DNA of 23,120 nt from Thermoplasmata archaeon (GTDB lineage: Archaea > Thermoplasmatota > Thermoplasmata > Thermoplasmatales > Thermoplasmataceae): assembly GCA_021833045.1 (NCBI GenBank), contig JAKBGP010000008.1, forward strand, positions 1 through 23,120, given 5' to 3'. Position numbers and translations under genes: made by a program. Shown one piece after another: positions 15,458 through 22,143 of this stretch (positions within the stretch are counted from its first letter, which is position 1; each line of letters begins with the position of its first letter). The notes beneath the pieces are model-generated. The model was not told the DNA's origin. It saw nothing but the letters and a program-made list of their open reading frames with translations, and made no database searches.

Positions 15458-15889
15458 ATGGATAAAAAAGACATAGAAATCATGAAATGCTTAACTGAGA
15501 ACAGCAGGGAAAAAATAGCGGATATTTCAAGAGAGTTAGGAATTCCAAGAATAACAGTTTATGAAAGAATTAAAGGGCTTGTTGAAAGGGGTGTGATAAA
15601 AAAATTCACGATTGTTCCGGATTATACTGCCATAGGCCTTCCAGTGGTAGCATTTATTTTTGTCTCATTCAGGAATACGGGAAAATTATCCCAGAGAGAC
15701 CTTGCAAAAACAATCTCCAGTTTTCAGGAAGTTGATGAGATCTATATCATTGCTGGACAGTGGGATATTCTTGTGAAAATTAGAGCAAGAGACACAGAAG
15801 AAGTGGGAAGTTTTGTTCTCGACAAGTTGAGAGTTATCGATGGTGTCCAGAATACAGAAACAATCAGTGTATTTTCAGTGGTAAAGTAA
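15458..15889 (+). CDS. Lrp/AsnC-family transcription regulator
   Basis: A 143-residue protein with an N-terminal helix-turn-helix (about 3-60; ADISRELGIPRITVYERIKGL) and a C-terminal RAM/Lrp-AsnC ligand-binding domain, in which AGQWDILVKI occupies the usual G-x-(Y/W)-D position. Members form octamers that bind DNA and sense amino acids. The gene is divergent from the aaRS-derived asparagine synthetase, an arrangement like E. coli asnC/asnA, so asparagine is the natural candidate effector (inference). Three related sequence elements flank its promoter, suggesting autoregulation. ATG 15458 with a TATA box 27 nt upstream supports the start and a leaderless mRNA. Confidence 0.92.
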   Translation: MDKKDIEIMKCLTENSREKIADISRELGIPRITVYERIKGLVERGVIKKFTIVPDYTAIGLPVVAFIFVSFRNTGKLSQRDLAKTISSFQEVDEIYIIAGQWDILVKIRARDTEEVGSFVLDKLRVIDGVQNTETISVFSVVK

Positions 15890-15902
15890 TATTTTTCATG
15901 AA

Positions 15903-15940
15903 CACTTTCAATGTAGATGTACAAAAGAAAATTGAAAGTG
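15903..15940 (+). terminator. hairpin downstream of lrp (possible terminator)
   Basis: A perfect 10-bp inverted repeat, CACTTTCAAT (15903-15912) and ATTGAAAGTG (15931-15940), with an 18-nt loop begins 13 nt after the lrp stop and is followed by pyrimidine-rich sequence. It could terminate or stabilise the lrp transcript. It could also be a regulator site. Confidence 0.4.
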
Positions 15941-15989
15941 CCATTTCCTTTCTATTATTACAATTATCAAAGCTTCTATTTCTATAATT

Positions 15990-16103
15990 ATGGCCAATCA
16001 CTCTGCTATACATAAAATTCTAATTGCAGATCACGGAGAATACGTGGTATGGAATGAGAATATAATAGATAATACAGTAGATTTTTCGCTCAAACAATTA
16101 TAA
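15990..16103 (+). CDS. possible 37-residue small ORF of unknown function
   Basis: ATG 15990 to TAA 16101-16103 encodes 37 residues with no recognised motif (starts MANHSAIHKILIADHGEYVV). A weak AT box (TTATCAAAGCTTCTATTTC) lies about 10-25 nt upstream. It is the only plausible frame in the 255-nt gap between lrp and tRNA-Met. Chance is a real alternative. Confidence 0.2.
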   Translation: MANHSAIHKILIADHGEYVVWNENIIDNTVDFSLKQL

Positions 16104-16128
16104 CTTGAAAATCTAGAAAACATAAATG
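16100..16128 (-). terminator. T-rich tract downstream of tRNA-Met
   Basis: On the minus strand the sequence beginning about 17 nt after the tRNA 3' end is rich in T (TTTATGTTTTCTAGATTTT), as in archaeal oligo-T terminators. It would end an eS1-tRNA transcript. Confidence 0.3.
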
Positions 16129-16144
16129 AATGCATTATACTCAA

Positions 16145-16237
16145 TGCCGGGATCGGGGGTCGAACCCGAGACCTCCGGATTTCTCAGTTATAAGATAACA
16201 TATGAGTCCGGCGCTCCACCAGCTAAGCCACCCCGGC
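16145..16237 (-). tRNA. tRNA-Met(CAT), elongator type, with a 20-nt BHB intron
   Basis: The cloverleaf is complete. Acceptor GCCGGGG pairs with TCCCGGC (one G-U), D stem is GCTT/GAGC, anticodon stem is CCGGA/TCCGG, and T stem is TCGGG/CCCGA with loop TTCGACC. The loop CTCATAA gives anticodon CAT. G1-C72 excludes the archaeal initiator (A1-U72); tRNA-Ile2 with agmatidine is the remaining alternative. A 20-nt intron occupies 16181-16200, after position 37. It forms a textbook bulge-helix-bulge: 4-bp central helix CTCA/TGAG, 3-nt bulges TAT and AAA, and an inner GTTAT/ATAAC hairpin with loop CTT. Mature length is 73 nt; CCA is not encoded. It begins 7 nt after the eS1 stop with no clear promoter in between. 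Confidence 0.95.
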
Positions 16238-16244
16238 AAAATGT

Positions 16245-16895
16245 TTAATTGGGTTCAGCGTTACTTTCTTCCTGTACTGTTGTCTCAGGAACAGAAAAGT
16301 TGTATGTCTGACCCATATCTATTAGTTCGGATTTCCTGAACTCAAATTTCTTAAGCGGGTAAACCTCTTTGACACCTGTAAGTATATCATTTATAGACTG
16401 CTCATCCATTATATACCTTGCAAGCTCAAAATAGTCTATGTTTTTTGTCTTTCCTTCTATTAGGTCCCATATAGTTTTTCTGAGTTCAACCCTTTTTGCA
16501 GCTGTTATCTTTCCGTCAGTTATTGCAACGACTTTTAAAACAAATGTGTAATTATCAACTGTTTTTACCTTTATTACCAGTTCAAGCTTTTCTTTTCTTC
16601 TTCTGACCATTCTTCTTATATAATCATCATTGACTGAATGGCCCATAAATATTGTGCTGCATTTTAAGCCAGTACAGTCAGCAATCTTGAATTGAAGCTT
16701 TGAATTCGATTTTTTAAAGTTCCCTGTAAAATCTGAAGTCGGAATTTCAATTGTTCTTCCCTTTAAAGCCTCAGGGCTGGAACCCGGAGTCATTCCTATC
16801 TCTTTCCCACCAAGCTGATTTGGTGCAAGTATTGTGTACCATTTCTTCTCTTTCCACTTGTCTCTTGTTCTTTTCTGTCCTCTTTCACCGGCCAT
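16245..16895 (-). CDS. rps3ae: 30S ribosomal protein eS1 (S3Ae)
   Basis: The archaeal/eukaryotic small-subunit protein eS1, located at the mRNA exit region of the 30S platform. At 216 residues it is of normal archaeal length. Recognisable segments are RDKWKEKKWYTILAP near the N-terminus, GRTIEIPTSDFTG, and RRMVRRRKEKLELVIKVKTVD in the middle. The C-terminal VYPLKKFEFRKSEL is followed by a poorly conserved acidic tail. ATG 16895 is preceded by GAGGGATTAA, a possible weak Shine-Dalgarno (GAGG) with 6-7 nt spacing, and by TTTAAG about 28 nt upstream. tRNA-Met follows after only 7 nt on the same strand, suggesting a joint transcript that is processed. Confidence 0.97.
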   Translation of the reverse strand: MAGERGQKRTRDKWKEKKWYTILAPNQLGGKEIGMTPGSSPEALKGRTIEIPTSDFTGNFKKSNSKLQFKIADCTGLKCSTIFMGHSVNDDYIRRMVRRRKEKLELVIKVKTVDNYTFVLKVVAITDGKITAAKRVELRKTIWDLIEGKTKNIDYFELARYIMDEQSINDILTGVKEVYPLKKFEFRKSELIDMGQTYNFSVPETTVQEESNAEPN

Positions 16896-17228
16896 TTAAT
16901 CCCTCTATGAATGTGTCTCTTAAATCTGACGGTCATTAATCGTTTGAAATTAAATGTTTCGATTATCATTGCTCAGCCGAAGGTATATCCTGAATTAGAT
17001 TTGATGGCTTCCCTTTACTGATCATTTAACGGTTTTGTTTCAATTAATTCAATGCTCTTTTTCATTTTTGTTTTTAATATCTTTCATTTACCCTTTCTGG
17101 CAAATTCCTATTTCATATTCCTATTCACACACTATGATAAATCGAAATAGTCAATAGTGTGTTTCAAATGTGAACAATCATGAATAGATTTCAGAGAAAG
17201 TAAGTATAGGACAGAGAGATGTGTATAT
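16896..17228. other. 333-nt intergenic region, divergent promoters and one inverted repeat
   Basis: No coding sequence is supported. The left part carries the eS1 promoter on the minus strand. The middle (about 17035-17095) is strongly T-rich. The right part has a perfect 9-bp inverted repeat, ACACACTAT (17127-17135) and ATAGTGTGT (17154-17162), with an 18-nt loop, about 67 nt before the phosphoribosyltransferase start. It could be an operator or an RNA hairpin. No snoRNA-like C/D box pair convinced me. Confidence 0.4.
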
Positions 17229-17882
17229 ATGTTCAGGGACAGAGCAGATGCAGGAAAGAAACTAGCAGACACCATCCTTCAGCATCATCTTGACAGATGC
17301 ATCGTGTATGGACTCCCAAGGGGCGGAGTGCCAGTTGCATTTCAAGTTGCCAGGGCACTTGGCAAACCTCTTGATATAATCATTGTTAAGAAAATAGGGG
17401 CACCGAATGATGAAGAACTTGCTCTGGGAGCAATTGCTGGAAATGATCCTCCACTCCTATATTTCAATGGTGCCCTGATGGATTTACTTGGTTACAGAGA
17501 AGAGGATTTACAGCCGAAGATCAGAGAGAAGCAGAAAGAAATACTACTCCTTCAGGAAAAGTTTCATAGAGATAAACATGCAACAAAAGATCCAGATGCC
17601 ACTGCAATTATTGTTGACGATGGGATTGCCACCGGGGCCACAGTAAAGATCGCAATAATGTGGCTGAGATCAATAGCACAGAAAAAGATAATAGTGGCAG
17701 TACCTGTGGCACAGGAATCGGTTATCAAAGATATTCTTAAGCTTGCAGATGAAGTTGTGTGCATACACCGTGTTTCAGTCCTTTATTCTGTTGGTGAATA
17801 TTACAGAGACTTTTCCCAGACGTCGAATGAGGAGGTAATAATGCTTCTTAAACGCGCCAATAGTATGACTAAAAAATATTAA
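17229..17882 (+). CDS. orphan phosphoribosyltransferase-fold protein (COG1926 type)
   Basis: A 217-residue type I phosphoribosyltransferase fold. It starts MFRDRADAGKKLA, has GLPRGGVPVA (28-37, the first phosphate-binding loop) and IIVKKIGAPNDEELALGAIA, which is highly characteristic of the COG1926 group. The PRPP loop is IIVDDGIATGATVK (127-140). Members of this group occur in bacteria and archaea, often near stress or energy genes, and their acceptor base is unknown. A role in nucleotide salvage is only a guess. It appears to be a single-gene unit: it has its own promoter region with an inverted repeat upstream and is followed by 125 nt without genes. Confidence 0.88.
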   Translation: MFRDRADAGKKLADTILQHHLDRCIVYGLPRGGVPVAFQVARALGKPLDIIIVKKIGAPNDEELALGAIAGNDPPLLYFNGALMDLLGYREEDLQPKIREKQKEILLLQEKFHRDKHATKDPDATAIIVDDGIATGATVKIAIMWLRSIAQKKIIVAVPVAQESVIKDILKLADEVVCIHRVSVLYSVGEYYRDFSQTSNEEVIMLLKRANSMTKKY

Positions 17883-17948
17883 ATTGAGAAGTTTCTTGTT
17901 GAATGTTTGTCTGAACGGATGCCTTTCCTCCATTAACCCCCATGTATA

Positions 17949-17970
17949 ATAGATCAAAAATAGATCAAAA
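17949..17970 (+). repeat. 11-bp tandem repeat upstream of rpo11
   Basis: ATAGATCAAAA is repeated twice head to tail at 17949-17959 and 17960-17970, just upstream of the AT-rich rpo11 promoter. An 11-bp period puts both copies on one DNA face, so a regulator or BRE-proximal site is possible. Confidence 0.4.
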
Positions 17971-17974
17971 AGCT

Positions 17975-17988
17975 AATTTTTAATAAAT
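17975..17988 (+). promoter_or_regulatory. TATA-like promoter of the rpo11-trmG10 operon
   Basis: AATTTTTAATAAAT is centred about 26 nt upstream of the ATG at 18008, with no Shine-Dalgarno sequence. Confidence 0.45.
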
Positions 17989-18007
17989 CGTATTTAATTA
18001 CCCATGC

Positions 18008-18328
18008 ATGGAAAGCAAAATCAATATTGTTGATAAACAAAAAGATTCAATAACTTTCGAAATTATGAATTATGATAATACTCTGCTCAGACCGCTGGTA
18101 GAGGAAATACTCAAAGATGAGCAGGTTACTGAGTCAAGGTATTTCATAAAACATCCTGTTATTGACAACCCTCGTGTGTATGTTAAGGTAAAATCCGGCA
18201 AACCACAGGCCGCAGTGAAAAGATCTATCAAGAGGCTTAGTAAGGTCTTTGAAGGCCTTTCCACAGAACTCAACAGGGAATTAAAGAAGGATACATATAT
18301 AGAGAATGAAACCCAGAAGGCAAACTGA
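18008..18328 (+). CDS. rpo11: DNA-directed RNA polymerase subunit L (Rpo11)
   Basis: A small assembly-platform subunit of archaeal RNA polymerase, equivalent to eukaryotic Rpb11, which dimerises with Rpo3/D. At 106 residues it is slightly longer than usual (about 90-95) because of a charged tail. The alpha-like motif is clear: FEIMNYDNTLLRPLVEEIL followed by IKHPVIDNPRVYVKVKSG, then an amphipathic helix (AVKRSIKRLSKVFEGLSTEL). KEOPS subunit Pcc1 is another small archaeal protein of this size, but the HP-(V/L)-(I/L)-D-x-P segment is specific to Rpo11. It is translationally close to trm-G10, whose GTG lies 2 nt after this stop. Confidence 0.9.
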   Translation: MESKINIVDKQKDSITFEIMNYDNTLLRPLVEEILKDEQVTESRYFIKHPVIDNPRVYVKVKSGKPQAAVKRSIKRLSKVFEGLSTELNRELKKDTYIENETQKAN

Positions 18329-18330
18329 AG

Positions 18331-19308
18331 GTGATAAACCCGGGGCAGAAGTATGCCTATATTATAGAGCAGCAGGGTGGCATACTTGAATTTTCTAGTG
18401 AAGACGTGGAATCGGTTGTATCCAAAAAAAATAATTTTTCATTTAAAAAATTAAGCGATAGGCTCTATTTATCAGAATGCACGGAAGAAGCAGTGCATGA
18501 TCTTGCCTTCTTGAAGCGTTATGGTGAGATAATTGGTATTTTTGATAAACTGGAAGATATAAGGGATATTTCACTTCCTGATGGAAAATTCTATATTCGC
18601 GTCATAGACCATGACGGATGCCACGGGACGGAACATGAGGCCATTATAGGAAACCAGTTGAAAGCGAAGGGAAGGGTTTCATTCAACCACAATGATTTTG
18701 TAGTCCTGGTTTTTCATATTGATCTCTGGTACGTCTCACTGGAACGTGTGAAAAAGGATGTGAAAAGAAATGAACGAAGGGCCCCAATGAGACCATATTT
18801 TACTCCAATTTCCATGGATCCTCAATTTGCGGCGTTTCTTGTAAATATGGGGTATTTCACCAAAGGATCTAAGCTTCTTGACCCATTCTGTGGAAGTGGC
18901 GGTATATTGATTGAAGCGGGATTGAAAGGTTATCAAGTATCAGGAATAGATATACTTCCTCAGATGGCTATGGGAGCGACTGTAAACCTGAAGTTTTATG
19001 GAATAAAGAATTTCACCATTCAAAAAGAAGATTTCCTGAAATTGAAGAAATATGAAAAATATGATGGAATAATAACAGATTTCCCATACGGAAGGAATTC
19101 CCATATCAGCACCTCGCATGAGATATTCTACACACAGTGTGCTGAGGTCATGAATCAGGTTTTAAATCCTGGTTCAAGAGCATGCATAGTGACTGATAAT
19201 CCAGACAACCTTGAATTTTTCAGAAGTTATTTCACTGTTGATAAGGTTCTGAGGCAGAGGATACATGCGTCGTTGACAAGAAATTTTGTAAGATTGATAA
19301 AAAATTAG
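18331..19308 (+). CDS. tRNA (guanine10-N2)-methyltransferase Trm-G10 (archaeal Trm11)
   Basis: A SAM-dependent enzyme methylating the exocyclic amine of G10 in tRNA. It has 325 residues: a degenerate THUMP/ferredoxin-like N-terminal half (1-150), then RPYFTPISMDPQFAAFLVNMG, motif I DPFCGSGGI (184-192), GIDILPQM, and motif IV, which reads DFPYGR (250-255) where most homologues have DPPYGR. The rest of the Rossmann-fold methyltransferase domain is intact. The start is a GTG directly after the rpo11 stop, and the context AAGGTGATA partly matches an archaeal Shine-Dalgarno. It forms an operon with rpo11. Its stop overlaps that of the convergent regulator gene. Confidence 0.88.
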   Translation: MINPGQKYAYIIEQQGGILEFSSEDVESVVSKKNNFSFKKLSDRLYLSECTEEAVHDLAFLKRYGEIIGIFDKLEDIRDISLPDGKFYIRVIDHDGCHGTEHEAIIGNQLKAKGRVSFNHNDFVVLVFHIDLWYVSLERVKKDVKRNERRAPMRPYFTPISMDPQFAAFLVNMGYFTKGSKLLDPFCGSGGILIEAGLKGYQVSGIDILPQMAMGATVNLKFYGIKNFTIQKEDFLKLKKYEKYDGIITDFPYGRNSHISTSHEIFYTQCAEVMNQVLNPGSRACIVTDNPDNLEFFRSYFTVDKVLRQRIHASLTRNFVRLIKN

Positions 19309-19886
19309 ATAATGTATCTTGAAACAATCATTGAAACGGTGTGTTCATCGATCCTGAATCTTTCAGCCACTTTCCTGATGCTCAGGGTTTCAATATATTC
19401 TACGAGTATGGCCCGAATAAGTTCATCATGTATGTTTTCATTTATGTAAGCTCTCAGTCCCTTCAGGATGACGTTTTTTTCTTCAACGAGTTTTTTCCTT
19501 TCTTCCATAATGCTGTTGAGCTTGCCATTGATTTCATGAAGCTTGTCGAGCGATATGTCATCGATTTCCCTGCCTTCTTCCTGAATATCCTTGAGGGAAT
19601 AGTGGTTAACCTCAAGAAATCCCGGAGTGTAATCAATCACAATTGTTGAGAAACCAGTTGGCGAGTATATCTTCCTTGGAGGGCCAAAACTACTGGAACT
19701 GTTGCCAGAAAAAATTATCATGTTGGATTTCTCAAGCACTTCAAGGTGTTTATTAATTGCCTGCTGCGAAATGCCCAGTGCCTTGCTTATCTCAAGTGGA
19801 TATGTGGAATCCAAGAGTAACTGTCTGAGGATTGATCTCCTGGTTCCATTCTCCAGCACTGAGAGTATTTCATCTATGGTGACCAT
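19305..19886 (-). CDS. Phr-like heat-shock regulator (ArsR-type winged helix plus coiled coil)
   Basis: A 193-residue DNA-binding protein. An ArsR-type winged helix lies at 1-80 (NGTRRSILRQLLL, SQQAINKHLEVLEKSNMI, FGPPRKIYSPTG), followed by a charged coiled coil at about 112-145. A second helix-turn-helix-like segment lies at the C-terminus (IRKVAERFRIDEHTVSMIVSRY). The first two parts resemble Phr, the heat-shock repressor of Pyrococcus furiosus, in sequence pattern, order and length; Phr controls hsp20 there. Its gene starts 4 nt after hsp20 ends, so it is the second gene of an hsp20 operon and likely represses it through the palindrome upstream (inference). The C-terminal helix-turn-helix is unlike my recollection of Phr. 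Confidence 0.8.
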   Translation of the reverse strand: MVTIDEILSVLENGTRRSILRQLLLDSTYPLEISKALGISQQAINKHLEVLEKSNMIIFSGNSSSSFGPPRKIYSPTGFSTIVIDYTPGFLEVNHYSLKDIQEEGREIDDISLDKLHEINGKLNSIMEERKKLVEEKNVILKGLRAYINENIHDELIRAILVEYIETLSIRKVAERFRIDEHTVSMIVSRYII

Positions 19887-19890
19887 ACTA

Positions 19891-20439
19891 TTACTCTATC
19901 TTCACATTCTTACCTTTTTCTTTCCTGCCATTGTTGAGTTCTATGATCATGTCAAGTATTCCGTTTGAGAACTTTGCTTTTGCCGACTCAGCTTTTATTT
20001 CCTTCTCAAGTTCAATATACTTGTAGTATTTCCTCTTTTCAGTGTTTACCTCAAGAGTAATTCCCATTTCTGACACGGAAAGATCTATGTCTTCCTTTGC
20101 TACACCAGGAAGTTCCACAGTCACATACGCATTGTTGTCATCATAGTTGACATCAACAACAGGTTCTCTTACATCCTTATCCTGTAATTTGAATCCAACA
20201 GGTGACTTTTGCGGAACGTTTCCAAATTCCTGGAATGATGGCTTGCCATCAGGACCTATCTTATAGGTGAATCCATACATGAATGGGTTGAACATACCAC
20301 CTTCAGGGATGTCCTTTACCATTCTCTCCATCATTCTCCTGATTCTGTCATTCATCTTGTCGAAATCGAAGCCAAAGTCCCCAAACATATCGTCGAAAAA
20401 GTCGTCGTCCCAGTCTCTCTCATTTTTTCTTTTCGCCAT
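19891..20439 (-). CDS. hsp20: Hsp20/alpha-crystallin small heat-shock protein
   Basis: An ATP-independent chaperone that holds unfolding proteins. It has 182 residues: an acidic N-terminal arm rich in Asp/Phe (WDDDFFDDMFGDFGFDFD), a linker, and an alpha-crystallin domain from about residue 90 (EPVVDVNYDD...AYVTVELPGVAKEDIDL...FSNGILDMIIEL). It ends in NVKIE, a C-terminal V-x-I motif for oligomerisation. ATG 20439 is chosen instead of GTG 20448 because that GTG is part of a strong Shine-Dalgarno (GAGGTG) correctly spaced for the ATG. It is therefore a leadered gene, unlike most here. It forms an operon with the Phr-like regulator and is divergent from the site-2 protease. Confidence 0.95.
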   Translation of the reverse strand: MAKRKNERDWDDDFFDDMFGDFGFDFDKMNDRIRRMMERMVKDIPEGGMFNPFMYGFTYKIGPDGKPSFQEFGNVPQKSPVGFKLQDKDVREPVVDVNYDDNNAYVTVELPGVAKEDIDLSVSEMGITLEVNTEKRKYYKYIELEKEIKAESAKAKFSNGILDMIIELNNGRKEKGKNVKIE

Positions 20440-20445
20440 TTTATA

Positions 20446-20451
20446 CACCTC
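20446..20451 (-). promoter_or_regulatory. ribosome-binding site of hsp20
   Basis: GAGGTG on the minus strand lies 6 nt upstream of ATG 20439. This is the clearest Shine-Dalgarno in the window and decides the start of hsp20. Confidence 0.7.
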
Positions 20452-20472
20452 TTGTCAACCATTAGTTGACAA
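20452..20472 (-). promoter_or_regulatory. palindromic operator candidate in the hsp20 leader
   Basis: The perfect inverted repeat TTGTCAAC (20452-20459) and GTTGACAA (20465-20472) is separated by 5 nt. It spans from the predicted transcription start (about 20470) to just before the Shine-Dalgarno, where a repressor would block initiation. Confidence 0.6.
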
Positions 20473-20488
20473 CACATAATTAATTAGT

Positions 20489-20500
20489 GGTATAAAATGT
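20489..20500 (-). promoter_or_regulatory. TATA-like promoter of the hsp20 operon
   Basis: Minus-strand ACATTTTATACC would set transcription start near 20470, giving a leader of about 30 nt that contains the palindrome and the ribosome-binding site. Confidence 0.45.
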
Positions 20501-20543
20501 TTTCTGGCTGATCATTCATGAAAAATACACAATGTTTTGCAAA

Positions 20544-20556
20544 AAGTAATTTAAGG
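20544..20556 (+). promoter_or_regulatory. TATA-like promoter of the site-2 protease gene
   Basis: AAGTAATTTAAGG is centred about 30 nt before ATG 20581, with no Shine-Dalgarno sequence. Confidence 0.35.
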
Positions 20557-20580
20557 TATCATTGATATGAGAGCCGCAAT

Positions 20581-22143
20581 ATGTCGTATATATTACTAGT
20601 ACTGATACTCCTGTTTGGATGGGTTTTTGCTATGTCAGTACTCAATCCGTACATCAAAAAAAGTCAGCATTTTCAACTTATGTATGGTGTCCTTCTTCTG
20701 GTGAAAATAAGGAAGAACAGGAATATACTTACAAGACTTGCTAAAGTATCAGATTCAAAATTCTTTTCAAGGCTTTCCATACCGATTGTGTATATTTTAA
20801 TTATTTTAGGTACATTCCTTCTTGTTTTAGGAGCGATACTTTCATTTTCGATAAAGCAGAGCCTTCCACTCAATGAATATCTGGCACTGCCGGGAATCAA
20901 TCCTGAAATACCAGTTACATATGGAATAGTTGCATTCTCCTTGTCTGTAATTATACATGAGATGTTTCATGGGATTGTTGCCAGGAAACATGATATTGAT
21001 GTCACTTCTGTTGGAGTGCTTTTCTTCATAGTGCCTCTTGGAGCTTTTGTAGAACCTGAGGAAAAACAGATAACTGAAGTTGATCCTGTCATACGAAGAA
21101 GAATAGTCGCTGCAGGAATAGCTGTTAATTTTATTATCGCAATATTTGCATTTCTTATTTTCAGTCTTGCTCTTTCCCATGCAGCAGTTCAGACTGAACC
21201 TGGTGCATATCTTGACACTGTTTTTCCTGGTTCCCCCCTTTATAACTCATCCATATCGGGATATGAAATTACTTCCATAGGCAATTTACATGGAAACAAT
21301 GTCAATAATATCGGTTCAGGAATTACCGCTATGCCTGGAACATTGATCAACGTGACTATGTATGATGGGCATGGTTATCATAATTACACCACTCCAGCTG
21401 GCATCACTGTAGCCGCCACCCTTCAAGGTTTCCCAGCTGCTCAGGCAAATGTACAAAATGGAAGTTACATCATATCTATTCAGAATATTACGATATACAA
21501 TCACGCAAGTCTATCTTCTGAATTGAATACTATTCGTCCGGGAACCAACATAACAATGGTAACTGAAGTATTCAACTCCAGCGGTTCCCATCTCATTGGA
21601 ACGTACCATACATACCACTTCAAGACTGCATCAATTTACAGCTACTATGAAAAATATGATCCATCGGCCGCAAACAGCACACAGAAAAATGGGAGTTTCC
21701 TCGGAGTTAATGTAGTATACTCCGGATTGGGAATAATTCCAATGAGTTACATGAAGTCCATAATATTCGGTGACTTTGCATATAAGTCAGGTTTTACCGG
21801 ATTCATGCAATCTATTGCTCTACCTCTGGAAGGACTTAACCCCGTTCCATCAGGTTTCGCATCCCTTTACACTGTACCATTTGGTGGCTCTATTTTCTGG
21901 CCCATTGCAAATATGTTATACTGGTTCTTTTGGGTAAATATTCTTCTTGCAATTACAAATGCACTTCCACTTGCCATATTCGATGGTGCACAGTTCTTCA
22001 GAGATACACTCATAATAAATTCAAGGCATGAATCACTGAAATTTCTCAGGAACGAAAAGACACTTGCAACAATACTTTCATTTGCCACAACCTTTGTGTT
22101 CACTATGATAATGATAGAGATAATCGTTCCGAGGATTATCTAA
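20581..22143 (+). CDS. site-2 protease family (M50) intramembrane metalloprotease with PDZ region
   Basis: A 520-residue membrane zinc protease that would cleave transmembrane substrates within the bilayer. The zinc motif HEMFH (126-130) lies in a hydrophobic segment and the third ligand motif NALPLAIFDG (460-469) lies near the C-terminus. About six to seven membrane segments are seen (2-20, 68-90, 112-132, 144-153, 171-196, 440-465, 492-515). Between them, residues 200-430 form a large loop with PDZ-like repeats (GSPLYNSSISGYEITSIG; NVQNGSYIISIQN) and many N-x-S/T sequons, consistent with exposure outside the cell. Substrates are unknown; S2Ps typically release anti-sigma or membrane-bound regulators, but archaeal roles are poorly defined. 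It stands alone, divergent from hsp20. Confidence 0.92.
   Translation: MSYILLVLILLFGWVFAMSVLNPYIKKSQHFQLMYGVLLLVKIRKNRNILTRLAKVSDSKFFSRLSIPIVYILIILGTFLLVLGAILSFSIKQSLPLNEYLALPGINPEIPVTYGIVAFSLSVIIHEMFHGIVARKHDIDVTSVGVLFFIVPLGAFVEPEEKQITEVDPVIRRRIVAAGIAVNFIIAIFAFLIFSLALSHAAVQTEPGAYLDTVFPGSPLYNSSISGYEITSIGNLHGNNVNNIGSGITAMPGTLINVTMYDGHGYHNYTTPAGITVAATLQGFPAAQANVQNGSYIISIQNITIYNHASLSSELNTIRPGTNITMVTEVFNSSGSHLIGTYHTYHFKTASIYSYYEKYDPSAANSTQKNGSFLGVNVVYSGLGIIPMSYMKSIIFGDFAYKSGFTGFMQSIALPLEGLNPVPSGFASLYTVPFGGSIFWPIANMLYWFFWVNILLAITNALPLAIFDGAQFFRDTLIINSRHESLKFLRNEKTLATILSFATTFVFTMIMIEIIVPRII

Noticed and set aside
16985..17030. TGATGG ... CTGA resembling a C/D box guide RNA upstream of the phosphoribosyltransferase
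   Set aside because: The C-like box is imperfect, the spacing is too short and no second box pair was found.
18008..18328. Pcc1 (KEOPS subunit) as the identity of the 106-residue protein
   Set aside because: First considered because of size and context, but the NTLLRPLVEEIL and IKHPVIDNP segments match RNA polymerase subunit L.
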